Assembly: GCF_020708045.1 (NCBI RefSeq)
Contig: NZ_JAJFES010000008.1
Span: forward strand, 1 to 64,000
Source: Massilia sp. IC2-278
Lineage (GTDB): Bacteria; Pseudomonadota; Gammaproteobacteria; Burkholderiales; Burkholderiaceae_D
Direction of reading: 5' to 3'
DNA length: 64,000 nt
Shown here: positions 17,755 to 26,025 of the stretch, piece by piece
Layout: every line of letters begins with the position of its first letter
Numbering within the stretch: the first letter of the stretch is position 1
Position numbers and translations under genes: made by a program
The notes under the pieces: model-generated
What the model was told of the DNA's origin: nothing
What the model saw: only the letters and a program-made list of their open reading frames with translations
Database searches by the model: none

Positions 17755-18930
17755 TTATTGCTGGCGCAAGGCGGCCTGAGGAACAGGCTTGCGTTCCATG
17801 GCCAGCATCCACAGCGCCAGCCCCACGCCGGCCACGGCCATGCCGGCCGCCACCCACTGCGGCGACGCATAGGAATAGCCCAGCGTCAGTGGAATCCCGC
17901 CGAGGAAGGCGCCGGTGGCGTTACCGATATTGAAGCCTGACTGCCCCAGCGACGAACCGAGCATCTCGGCTTCGCGCGAATGGCCGATCAAGAGCATCTG
18001 GATCGGCGGGCCGAGCGCCAGCGCGTTCGCGCCGGTAGCAAAGGCCAGCACCAGCATCGCCGGCTGCGAGGTGGCCAGCAAGCCGTTCAGCAGCAGCAAA
18101 ACCGTCATGCTGGTGAGCAGCAGGGCCACGGCGCGCAGGGGCGCGAAGCGGTCGGCCAGGCGTCCGCCCAGGGTCACGCCCACGGTCATGCCGACGCCGA
18201 CCACCGTCATGATCAGCGGGATCTGGCCTGGAGCAAACCGGGCCATGTCGGTCAGCAGCGGCGCGATATAGCTGAACCAGGCAAAGAAGCCGCCGGTGCC
18301 GATCGAGGTGATCGCCAGCGCCAGCCACAGGCCCGGCTTACGGAAGATCTTCAGGTCCTTCCTCAGGCCGGCGCTGGGTGTGGCCTCGAAGAAGGGCACC
18401 CATTGCTTCAGGCTGAGAGCGGTGGCCAGGCCGATGGCGGCCACGACCAGGAACACCAGGCGCCAGCTGACGTTATGCCCGAGCCAGGTGCCGAAGGGCA
18501 CGCCGAGCACGTTGGCCAGGGTCAGGCCGGTGAACATGGTTGCCAGCGCGGCGGCCACCTTGCCCGGATCGGCCAGGCGGCTGGCCACCACGGCGCCGAC
18601 GCCGAAGAAGGCGCCGTGCGGCAGGCCGGCCAGGAAGCGCGACGCCATCATCAGCCCGAAGTTCGGCGCCAGCGCGGACAGGCCGTTGAACACCGCGAAC
18701 ATCAGCATGAACCAGATCAGCACGCTGCGCGGCGGACGGCCGGCCACCAGCGCCACCAGGGTCGGCGCGCCGACCACCACGCCCAGCGCGTAGGCGGAAA
18801 TCAGATAGCCGGCCTGGGGAATGGTGATATCGAGGCCGGTGGCGATGTCGGGAAGGATGCCCATCATCACGAATTCGGTCATGCCAATGCCGAACCCGCC
18901 CAGGGCCAGGGGAAACAGGCTTTTCTTCAT
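17755..18930 (-). CDS. MFS exporter, DHA1 family (AraJ/YdhP-like)
   Basis: A 391-residue major facilitator with 12 membrane segments. The start MKKSLFPLALGGFGIGMTEFVMMG is characteristic of the AraJ/YdhP/chloramphenicol-resistance-like group of DHA1 exporters, as is PHGAFFGVGAVVASRLADP in the fourth helix region. The substrate cannot be read from sequence. No clear ribosome binding site precedes the ATG at 18930; the frame is open upstream, but those residues do not look like a transporter. Single-gene unit, leftward, convergent with slipin. Confidence 0.88.
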   Translation of the reverse strand: MKKSLFPLALGGFGIGMTEFVMMGILPDIATGLDITIPQAGYLISAYALGVVVGAPTLVALVAGRPPRSVLIWFMLMFAVFNGLSALAPNFGLMMASRFLAGLPHGAFFGVGAVVASRLADPGKVAAALATMFTGLTLANVLGVPFGTWLGHNVSWRLVFLVVAAIGLATALSLKQWVPFFEATPSAGLRKDLKIFRKPGLWLALAITSIGTGGFFAWFSYIAPLLTDMARFAPGQIPLIMTVVGVGMTVGVTLGGRLADRFAPLRAVALLLTSMTVLLLLNGLLATSQPAMLVLAFATGANALALGPPIQMLLIGHSREAEMLGSSLGQSGFNIGNATGAFLGGIPLTLGYSYASPQWVAAGMAVAGVGLALWMLAMERKPVPQAALRQQ

Positions 18931-19077
18931 CAAAATACGGAATCTTTTCTTGTAGGTTGCCCGCGACACGCCAGATACGGTCGAAGGTGGTCGGCCACTA
19001 TAGCGGCTGGCGGGTGAGCAGTCAGCTTTCGTGTCGTGATGTCTGGTATTCCGTGCACTGATAGTGCCGGCGTACAC

Positions 19078-19674
19078 TCACGCTTCTTCGTCGCGCAGCC
19101 AGGCAATGCGGCCATGCCCGGCCTCGTTCAGGCGCGCGGCAAAGGCGCCCGCCGCTGCCTCGGGCAGGCTGAAGGCAAACACGACGTCATTGCCGTGCAT
19201 AACGTCCAGCAGCGTCGCGCCGGCGCCGTCGATCTCGCGCCGCACCAGGCCCTCCAAAGGGTAGGGCGCGCTGCAGCGCAGGACCGTCTTGCGGATGATG
19301 GCGATCTTGTCGGCGTGCAGCAGCGCCTGAGCCACGCTGTCGGTGTAGGCACGCACCAGGCCGCCGGCGCCCAGCTTCACGCCGCCGAAGTAGCGCACCA
19401 CGGTGGCGAGTACGCCTTCCAGGTCCTGGTGGCGCAGCACGTCGAGCATGGGGCGGCCTGCAGTGCCGCTCGGCTCGCCGTCGTCCACGGCCGCCGACTG
19501 GCCGCCGGCCAGCAGCGCCCAGCACACGTGGGCCGCACCCGGATGCTGGGCACGCAGGCCGGCGACGACCTGCTGCGCGCCGGCCCGGTCCGCCATCGGC
19601 TGCACGCAGGCGATGAAGCGGCTCTTCTTGATGAGCAGTTCGTGGTGGACGGGGGCGAGGATGGTCTGGGGCAT
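19078..19674 (-). CDS. yigZ: YigZ/IMPACT-family protein
   Basis: A 198-residue protein of the UPF0029/IMPACT family. The N-terminal domain carries KKSRFIACVQPM and the hallmark DDGEPSGTAGRPMLDVLRHQ, and the motif VVRYFGGVKLGAGGLVRAY follows. The C-terminal part is the ferredoxin-like DUF1949 region. YigZ proteins bind nucleic acid and are broadly conserved, but their cellular role is not settled. The ATG at 19674 is chosen because earlier in-frame residues fall in the terminator region. Single leftward gene. Confidence 0.9.
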   Translation of the reverse strand: MPQTILAPVHHELLIKKSRFIACVQPMADRAGAQQVVAGLRAQHPGAAHVCWALLAGGQSAAVDDGEPSGTAGRPMLDVLRHQDLEGVLATVVRYFGGVKLGAGGLVRAYTDSVAQALLHADKIAIIRKTVLRCSAPYPLEGLVRREIDGAGATLLDVMHGNDVVFAFSLPEAAAGAFAARLNEAGHGRIAWLRDEEA

Positions 19675-19711
19675 GGTGCCTTGTGCCGGAAGCAAAACGG
19701 AAAGCAGAAAC

Positions 19712-19742
19712 AAAAACGCCAACCGTGCTGGTTGGCGTTTTT
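19712..19742 (-). terminator. Bidirectional terminator after tRNA-Lys copy 1
   Basis: AACGCCAACC and GGTTGGCGTT pair across a five-base loop, with five A residues on the left and five T residues on the right. It can therefore stop transcription in either direction. It lies 27 bp downstream of the leftward tRNA. Confidence 0.8.
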
Positions 19743-19768
19743 GACGATGCTTTACTACTGAAATTCTT

Positions 19769-19844
19769 TGGTAGGCCGTGCGGGATTCGAACCTGCGACC
19801 AACGGATTAAAAGTCCGCTGCTCTACCAGCTGAGCTAACGACCC
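19769..19844 (-). tRNA. tRNA-Lys (anticodon TTT), copy 1
   Basis: The 76-nt minus-strand sequence begins GGGTCGTTAGCTCAGC, has an anticodon loop ACTTTTAAT with anticodon TTT, a TTCGAATCC T-loop region and an encoded CCA. Acceptor-stem pairing is complete with two wobble pairs. It is identical over all 76 nt to the second copy at 28092-28167. A -10 element TATAAT lies just upstream on the minus strand (about 19858-19863), with TTGGCG 17 bp further as a possible -35. Confidence 0.97.
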
Positions 19845-20031
19845 GAAGAAGGCAAGATTATAGCCGGACTCTGGCAAGACGCCAAGGGTTTCGTGCAAAT
19901 CATGCGAAATCGCAATACCAAGGCCGGTTTTTGGTGGCAGGCAGCGTGCAGACCCGCGGGCCGGCCCAGCGATGCGGGCGCCTGATGACGCCCCATGTCG
20001 AACTCGCTTCGCGCCGGCACCGGCCGGTTGC

Positions 20032-20547
20032 TCAGGTTTCGACTTCCTTGTCTTCTTCCTGGGCTTCGTGCATTGCTTCCGGTTCCAGCTTCTCGGCATC
20101 GACGTTCAGGCGGATGAACAGGCCCCAGCTTGCCAGCAAGACCCCGGCCGCCACACCGATTGAAGCGACCTCGGGCAACTGGTCCGGCTTGGTGTGCAGG
20201 AACTGGAACACGCCGATCAGGCACTCGACCGCCAGCGACACCACCACCACGATCAGGAAGCGCGACAGGAAACGCCGCACGCGGGTGGGCGCGCTGGTAT
20301 GCACGGTGCGCTGGACTTCCTCTTCGAGCACGGTCTGGCCCAGCTCGAGTGCGGCAACCGCAATGGTGACGAGGCCGACGCATTCGAGGATCACCTGGAA
20401 GCGTTCCTTGACCGGGTGATCTTCGCCGGGCGCGATGGCGGTCCAGATCTCGATTCCGGCCAGCACGATCAGTGCGAAGCCGCAGGTAAAGAAGAGCAGG
20501 GCGGCAAGAACGTAGCCAACGGTGCTGAGTTTATGGAGAGCTTTCAT
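20032..20547 (-). CDS. Hypothetical inner-membrane protein
   Basis: A 171-residue protein with about four membrane segments: residues 7-31 (VGYVLAALLFFTCGFALIVL), 51-72, 93-112 (FLIVVVVSLAVECLIGVFQF) and 125-147. It ends in a very acidic tail, EAMHEAQEEDKEVET. Family not recognised. The ATG at 20547 places the first helix close to the N terminus; the open frame upstream lacks a ribosome binding site. It lies just inside the tRNA-Lys-bounded segment and seems to be transcribed alone. Confidence 0.72.
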   Translation of the reverse strand: MKALHKLSTVGYVLAALLFFTCGFALIVLAGIEIWTAIAPGEDHPVKERFQVILECVGLVTIAVAALELGQTVLEEEVQRTVHTSAPTRVRRFLSRFLIVVVVSLAVECLIGVFQFLHTKPDQLPEVASIGVAAGVLLASWGLFIRLNVDAEKLEPEAMHEAQEEDKEVET

Positions 20548-20653
20548 GGGATGCCTTGTATTCAGTTTTGTGAACACTTTAGCATCATTGCAACCCAGCA
20601 CGCGTTCCGCTACGCGCCATTGTTACAAGAGCGCTTTCGCAGCAAAAACGACG

Positions 20654-20675
20654 ACGCCAACCCGCGGGTTGGCGT
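20654..20675 (-). terminator. Terminator after the PEP-CTERM gene
   Basis: ACGCCAACCC and GGGTTGGCGT form a 10-bp stem with a two-base centre. On the minus strand a five-T run follows a few bases later. It ends the leftward PEP-CTERM gene whose stop is at 20703. Confidence 0.7.
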
Positions 20676-20702
20676 TCTTTTGCTCCCTGCCTGGCAAGTC
20701 AA

Positions 20703-21335
20703 TCAGGCGGATTTGCGGCGGCGCGACAGGCCCAATGCACCCAGGGCAAGGCCGACCAGGGCGATCGAGGTAGGTTCAGGAACGTCTGCGGCAACTGCGG
20801 TCTCACCAGCCGTGATCGACAGGCCTGTGTTTTCGTAGCCGTAAGCCGCTACGGATGCAGGGAAACCATTGCCTGCGGTCGTGTTGATCAGTGCCCAACC
20901 GTAGTTGAGGATGCCCGTGGTTTCGTTGAGGAAGCGCAAGCCGACATATTCCTGGCGGCCGGCCTGGAAGTTATCGCCCCGGGTCTGGTACGGGTTGAAC
21001 TGGCCGGTCGAGGAGATCAGGTCGCCGAACTGCAGTACGCGCGCTTGCGCCAGGGGACCCGGCGTGCCAGTGGCAAGGATGCCCGACGGTGCGGCAGCGC
21101 CATAGAAGGTCAGGCCGCTGTTGTTGTTGTAAGGATTGAAGTCGTAGCCGACCATTTCGGACGGGCCGTAGGCGCCGGTGAGGAAATTGAAATACACGCC
21201 ATCGATGTTGCTAGGAACATTGACTGGCGCATCGCCAAAGTTGACGGAGATGACGGCGGCGTGCGCTGCGGGTGCGAGGAAGAGCATGGCAACAGCGCCA
21301 GCGAGCAGGCTGCGTGCGATCTTGGAGGTTTTCAT
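20703..21335 (-). CDS. PEP-CTERM sorting-domain exported protein
   Basis: A 210-residue exported protein with a signal peptide (MKTSKIARSLLAGAVAMLF, cleavage near AHAA) and a classical C-terminal PEP-CTERM signal: VPEP, a hydrophobic helix ALVGLALGALGL and the basic end SRRRKSA. Such proteins are processed by an exosortase (EpsH/XrtA) and placed at the surface or in the exopolysaccharide matrix. The body is a probable beta-sandwich rich in Gly, Asn and Tyr with no recognised catalytic motif. Unlike the PepA-like gene at 37281, no sigma-54 promoter was seen upstream. Confidence 0.85.
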   Translation of the reverse strand: MKTSKIARSLLAGAVAMLFLAPAAHAAVISVNFGDAPVNVPSNIDGVYFNFLTGAYGPSEMVGYDFNPYNNNSGLTFYGAAAPSGILATGTPGPLAQARVLQFGDLISSTGQFNPYQTRGDNFQAGRQEYVGLRFLNETTGILNYGWALINTTAGNGFPASVAAYGYENTGLSITAGETAVAADVPEPTSIALVGLALGALGLSRRRKSA

Positions 21336-21715
21336 GGATTTTCCTAGTTTAGGTTTGGATTGACTCACGCAGCTCTTCAGCAAGCGCTTAATTGTCAATC
21401 AGCAAAAATCGAACCAGGTAAATGTTTCTCAATCAAATCAAAAGCTTGTATGTACGGGGTCGAATTCTTTTTGCTTAATTGTAAGAAGTTTCGACAAGTA
21501 AATGATGCTTGGCGCGAACCTGGCGCCAGGACTTCCCCCTCTGTATTGAAGAGCGGGGCGGCGTGTCGGTTTGCTGTCACAACAAATCGTGATCTTGCTC
21601 AACAATGACTTGACTCAAGGTAATGCCGGGATCGAGCGGCATGATGACAGATGCTTTTCTGCATTTTGCACGACGTCATTTTGTCTGTACCAATTACCGA
21701 GGAGTGCATCTGGTC
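21336..21715. other. AT-rich gap between the PEP-CTERM gene and vgrG
   Basis: About 380 bp with clearly lower GC than the flanks. On the minus strand TTGACA near 21397 could be the -35 of the PEP-CTERM promoter, but no convincing -10 pairs with it. No RNA gene, terminator or coding frame was found. It probably holds the divergent promoters of the PEP-CTERM gene and the T6SS module. Confidence 0.4.
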
Positions 21716-23308
21716 ATGAGCATGGCACTGACCCAGCGGATCGCTGCCGCACTGTCAGAATTTTCGAGCACGCGCCGCCTCTACGAACTCGTCATCGGCA
21801 ACGGACGTTCCGGCCCGCCGGCAGGCAGCCTTCTGGTAGAGGCCTTTGTCGCGTCCGATGGCCTGCAGGAAGTGGGTGTGCGCGACATCATCGTGCTGTC
21901 GACCAGCATGCACATCGATCTCGATGCCTTGCTCGGCGAACCGGCCACGCTGGAAGTCTGCCTGGCCGATGGCAAGCGTGAACGCTACGGCGGTGAGATC
22001 TCCGAGGTGGCCATGCTCGGCAGCGACGGCGGCCTGGCGCGCTACCGGATCCGCCTGTCGCCCTGGATCTGGCGCCTGGGCCAGGTGCGCAATAGCCGCG
22101 TCTGGCAAGACAAGCGCGTCACCGACATCGTCGACGCCGTGTTTGCCAGCTACCCGCCGCTGGCGCGCTGGCGCTGGAGCATCGACACCGGACCCTTCCT
22201 GCGCGATACGCTGCCACGCAGTTATTGCTGCCAGTACCGCGAATCCGACCTCGATTTCGTGCGTCGTATCCTGGCCGAGGAAGGACTGGGCTGGCGCATC
22301 GAGCAGGATGCGGACGGCCCGATGCTGGTGCTGTTCGGAGACAGCAGCCATCCGCGCGCCTTGCCCGAGGACCTGTCGAGTGCTGCCGCCGGCGGCATTC
22401 GTTACCACGCGGCGCGCGCCGTCGAGCAGGACGATACGGTGCAGGCACTGACCGCCCGGCGCCGCCTGCAAGCCTCACTGACCACGGTGTCGAGCTACGA
22501 CTACAAGGCCAAGCAGATCGTCGCCATCGGATCGCCAACCCGCCTCGCACAGTCACGCAATCTTCCCCCGATCGAGGCCTTCGACGTGCCGGGGGCGGAC
22601 ACGTTCGCGAATCTGGCGCAGGCACGGCATTACGCGGACCTGCAGATGGAGGGAAAGGAGGCGCGTGCCGAAGTGTGGGCGGGCCGATCGACGGTGCGTA
22701 CCTTGCGGGCAGGAACGCGGCTGAAGCTTGCCGGACTGCCTGTGCGCGCACGTGGCAACGATGCGGCGTTTGTCCTGACACGTGTGCTCAGCGTGGGCGT
22801 CAACAACATGCCGCCGCCCGCACAGCATGCCCTGGCTGAACTGTTCGGGCCGATTCCCGAGCTGCTCGAAGAAAGCGTAGGGCGCGACTGGCCCCAGGAC
22901 GTCGCGCTGGCCATCGCGCAGGCACGCGAGACCGGCTATGCCAACTGTTTCGAGGCGATTCCGGCCGAGCTGCCATGGCGGCCGCAACTGCCGGGCAGCG
23001 ACGGCCGCAGCAAGGCCAGGCCGACCGCGCACGGTTCCCAGAGCGCCATCGTGATTGGCGCCGATGGCAGCGACCGGCCGAACGGCGCCAATGAACTGTA
23101 TTGCGACCGGCTCGTGCGGGTGTGCGTCCGCTTCCACTGGCAGGACGAGCGCAACGCCAGCTGCTGGGTGCGCGTGGCCCAGCGCCTGGCCGGCGGCGGC
23201 ATGGGTAGCCAGTTCCTGCCGCGCATCGGCCAGGAAGTGCTGGTGCAGTTCCTGGAGAACGACATCGACCGCCCGATCATCGTCGGCGCTCTACAACGGC
23301 CAGGGTGA
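21716..23308 (+). CDS. vgrG: T6SS VgrG spike protein, N-terminal part (frameshifted)
   Basis: This frame encodes the N-terminal 530 residues of a VgrG. It has the gp27-like base with ALTQRIAAALSEFSSTRRLYE and YCCQYRESDLDFVRRILAEE, and then the gp5-like OB region with VRVCVRFHW and GSQFLPRIGQEVLVQF. It ends abruptly after RPIIVGALQRPG, where VgrG proteins normally continue ALYNGQGEG. The missing part follows directly in another frame (23292-24578). The break fits loss of two bases near 23288, where GGCGCTC replaces an expected GGCGCGCTC. Unless recoded, the product lacks the beta-helix needle. The ATG at 21716 follows GAGGAG. Confidence 0.88.
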   Translation: MSMALTQRIAAALSEFSSTRRLYELVIGNGRSGPPAGSLLVEAFVASDGLQEVGVRDIIVLSTSMHIDLDALLGEPATLEVCLADGKRERYGGEISEVAMLGSDGGLARYRIRLSPWIWRLGQVRNSRVWQDKRVTDIVDAVFASYPPLARWRWSIDTGPFLRDTLPRSYCCQYRESDLDFVRRILAEEGLGWRIEQDADGPMLVLFGDSSHPRALPEDLSSAAAGGIRYHAARAVEQDDTVQALTARRRLQASLTTVSSYDYKAKQIVAIGSPTRLAQSRNLPPIEAFDVPGADTFANLAQARHYADLQMEGKEARAEVWAGRSTVRTLRAGTRLKLAGLPVRARGNDAAFVLTRVLSVGVNNMPPPAQHALAELFGPIPELLEESVGRDWPQDVALAIAQARETGYANCFEAIPAELPWRPQLPGSDGRSKARPTAHGSQSAIVIGADGSDRPNGANELYCDRLVRVCVRFHWQDERNASCWVRVAQRLAGGGMGSQFLPRIGQEVLVQFLENDIDRPIIVGALQRPG

Positions 23309-24578
23309 AGGGGGGATTGCACCGACGCCGGGCGGACGGCACGATACCGGCGACCGCTCGAAGGTCTTTACCTTTGCACACGACCACAATCCTTCGGCAC
23401 AGGGCAATTCGGCCGGCGGCAATAGTCCGGTATGGCACGGCGCATCGGGCGACGACGCCGGCCACCGCAACGGCGCCGCGCAATGGGGCATCCGCAGCAA
23501 GGAATTCGGCGGCAGCGGCTACAACCAGTTGCTGTTCGACGATACCGATGGCCAGGGGCGGGTGCAGCTGAAATGCACGCATGGCACCACCGAGCTGAAT
23601 CTCGGACACCTGATCCATACCGCAGACAATTACCGGGGCAGCTTCCGCGGGATGGGGGCGGAATTGCGAACCGATGCGTATGGCGCGGTGCGGGCGGGGG
23701 CGGGCTTGTTTGTATCGAGCTACAGGATCGCGCATGCGGGTACATCACGCGATCCGGCAGGCGAGAACGCTGCCGCGGTTGGGCTGCTGCGGCAGGCGGC
23801 CAGGCTGGCGGAGAGCTTCAATTCTGCTGCGCTGACACATCAAACGGTCGGGCTGGCAGCGCATCTTGGCGCCGACAAGGCGAATGCGAGCTTGCTGGAC
23901 GCGCAGTCGGCGCCCTTGAAAGCCTTGTTGGCGGCGATGTCGGGGATGGTGGGCACGGCGTCGTTATCGGAAGCGCTGGCCGACGTCGGCGCGCGGAATA
24001 CGGCGGCGGGTACAGGCAAGGTGCCGCATACGACTGGGGCCGTCATCGCGATTGCTGCCAAGGATGGGTTCGGGGCAAGTGCCGGACAGAGCCTGCAACT
24101 GTCGAATGGCGAGACCGTTTCGTTGATGAGTGGGCTGGACACACAGTTTGTGAGCGGCGGCCAGATGCGCGTGCATACCGGCCAGGCAATCGGCGTGCTG
24201 GGCGGGGCGGTTAAGGCGGGGAAGGGCGGCGTTGGATTGCAGCTGATCGCAGCGAAGGACGATATCGATATCCAGGCGCAGGGCGATGAATTGAAGGTAC
24301 AGGCGCGCGATGAAGTGAACGTAATCAGCGCGCATGGGCATATCGACTGGGCGGCGGCGAAGAAGATCAGCTTATCGACGGCGGGCGGGGCAAATATCAC
24401 GATCGAGGGCGGGAATATTACGGTGCAATGCCCGGGGAAGCTTGTGGTGCATGCGGGGAAGAAGAGTTTTGCCGGACCAGTTAAATTGGATTATCCACTT
24501 CCGGCTTTGCCGAAAAGTATCTGTGTAGAATGTCTATTAAAGGCGCAAGCGGCAGGGTCACCATTTATTCTCCGATGA
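23292..24578 (+). pseudogene. vgrG: VgrG C-terminal part (DUF2345 needle), out of frame with the N-terminal part
   Basis: This stretch encodes the rest of VgrG in a shifted frame, starting LYNGQGEGGIAPTPGGRH. It includes the T6SS Vgr region with WGIRSKEFGGSGYNQLLFDD, the DUF2345 domain (roughly the second half, repetitive beta-strands such as VGLQLIAAKDDIDIQAQGDE), and a short tail. No start codon with a ribosome binding site lies near its beginning, so it is not an independent gene. Joined to the upstream part with two bases restored, the protein would be about 954 residues, a normal VgrG size. Sequencing error, recoding or true decay all remain possible. Confidence 0.82.
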
Positions 24579-25459
24579 ACAATATATCTTCTATAGATTT
24601 CTGCAATGCTATTCAGAGTGCTGCAGTCGATAGCCCGGACCAGAACGTTTATCTGCTGCTTGATCAGGCAGGCTTGCCCGGCGTTTATCAAGAACTGCAA
24701 AAACATTCTGTACCTCGGGTCACGTTGTTTGATGACACAACAGAAAAGTCTGCTTTGGCCGTTGCGCCGGTTTTGATTCTGGCTGCAGAGCGCGGCGTGC
24801 TAATCGCAAAAAAACGCCTTTTACACTGGCTTTCCCGACATGCCAGCGACACCTCTTCAGCTATTTTCTTGGTATCACCCCTTCCTGTAGAGGTAATGAG
24901 GATGAGGCTGAGCTTGCGCCTTGAGGCTGAGTTGTCGGAGGAGGCAAGTGCGATATTTCGTTTTTACGACTCGAGGATTCTAACGGCTCTCATCAGTATT
25001 TTAGACGAGGTCGAACGAGAAGCGTTCCTTGGCGTGGCAAGCACCTGGGTCTACCCAGAACGATCGGGTCAGCTGAAAACAACCAGAATAAAGTTCAATC
25101 TTGATGATGCATTCGTGGCGCCGTTAAAACTTCACGCGAATCAAGAATTCGCGTTCGTAGAGGCTTCTGAGGTAGATCAAGTCTTGGACTTGCTCCGTAC
25201 AGTCATTCCACGAAAAATGAAGGAGTGTTCCGTACCTGAGCAATTTTTCCGAGTAAAGGACTTGGTGTCCAAAGCAAAATTCGAGGGCATTGAGTCCGTT
25301 TTGGGCTGTTCGATTTTTTGCAGCATTTTATTACGAGGTGGCTCCAAAGTATTGGATTCTCCATTATGGATCGACATCATGAAAGAACTGAAAAGTGGAG
25401 CAAGAGATATGACGAGACTCGATGATTTGATTGAGGATCTATTTTTGAGGTGCGTATGA
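24575..25459 (+). CDS. DUF4123-family T6SS effector adaptor (Tap/TEC-like)
   Basis: A 294-residue cytoplasmic protein whose N-terminal 120 residues match the DUF4123 pattern: NVYLLLDQAGLPGVYQELQ, a mid-domain segment, then SDTSSAIFLVSPLPVEVMRM and the FRFYDSRIL motif. DUF4123 proteins load a cognate effector onto VgrG. The ATG at 24575 overlaps the vgrG stop as ATGA, implying coupling; an in-frame ATG at 24530 would lie inside vgrG. The gene is strikingly AT-rich compared with vgrG, suggesting that adaptor and effector were acquired together. The C-terminal half is variable and not recognised. Confidence 0.82.
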   Translation: MNNISSIDFCNAIQSAAVDSPDQNVYLLLDQAGLPGVYQELQKHSVPRVTLFDDTTEKSALAVAPVLILAAERGVLIAKKRLLHWLSRHASDTSSAIFLVSPLPVEVMRMRLSLRLEAELSEEASAIFRFYDSRILTALISILDEVEREAFLGVASTWVYPERSGQLKTTRIKFNLDDAFVAPLKLHANQEFAFVEASEVDQVLDLLRTVIPRKMKECSVPEQFFRVKDLVSKAKFEGIESVLGCSIFCSILLRGGSKVLDSPLWIDIMKELKSGARDMTRLDDLIEDLFLRCV

Positions 25460-26025
25460 AAAATCATATTCATCATCGCAAGCCATTTCTGCTCAGCAAA
25501 CTCTGCGTTCTGATTTTTGGGTGTTGGATATCGTCAGTGCTGGGCGCTGAAAGAAATCCAGAAAGCCAGCAAAATGGCGAGTGGCTGTTAGGTCTAGTCG
25601 GATACAACTATACCGATCGTGAAATTGAAGACTATAGTGTTGATGGTGTTAGCGGGGGATATATACGCAAGAGCTCACCTACTAGTGGAGGAAGTGGAAC
25701 CACATGTTGCGTGCGCTTGCTAAAAGAACTCAACGGAACGGTTCAGGTCAAGGTGCGTTGGCAAGTCGATGGATGTCGATATCTGATCAAGGACCTTGAT
25801 GGCAGATCTGAGGCGGCGAGGCACTTTTTCTATCGAGAAGAGAAAGTAAGCGTCACTATACCGTCCGGCAAAAATGTTGCGTATTTGGAAACGCATTTTT
25901 ATCCGAATGGTCGGCCTCAGGTTCGGCTGACGGAATATTCATCGCTGCCTGCATTCGCGCTGGACAAGAAACGACCGGATCGTTCACTCTTTCCGAGGTG
26001 TAAAGATGACCAGCAGCCAGAATAA
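25456..26025 (+). CDS. DUF3304 exported protein, candidate Tle1 immunity factor
   Basis: A 189-residue exported protein with a basic N terminus and hydrophobic signal (LLSKLCVLIFGCWISSV). A lipobox-like IFGC could make it a lipoprotein. GYNYTDREIEDYSVDGVSGG and GTTCCVRLL match the DUF3304 family, which is repeatedly found beside DUF2235 T6SS effectors. Its periplasmic location suits an immunity or accessory role against the phospholipase encoded next; that role is inferred from context. ATGA overlap with the adaptor stop and GAGGTG five bases upstream support the start. It overlaps the effector gene by 20 bp and shares its low GC. Confidence 0.78.
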   Translation: MKNHIHHRKPFLLSKLCVLIFGCWISSVLGAERNPESQQNGEWLLGLVGYNYTDREIEDYSVDGVSGGYIRKSSPTSGGSGTTCCVRLLKELNGTVQVKVRWQVDGCRYLIKDLDGRSEAARHFFYREEKVSVTIPSGKNVAYLETHFYPNGRPQVRLTEYSSLPAFALDKKRPDRSLFPRCKDDQQPE

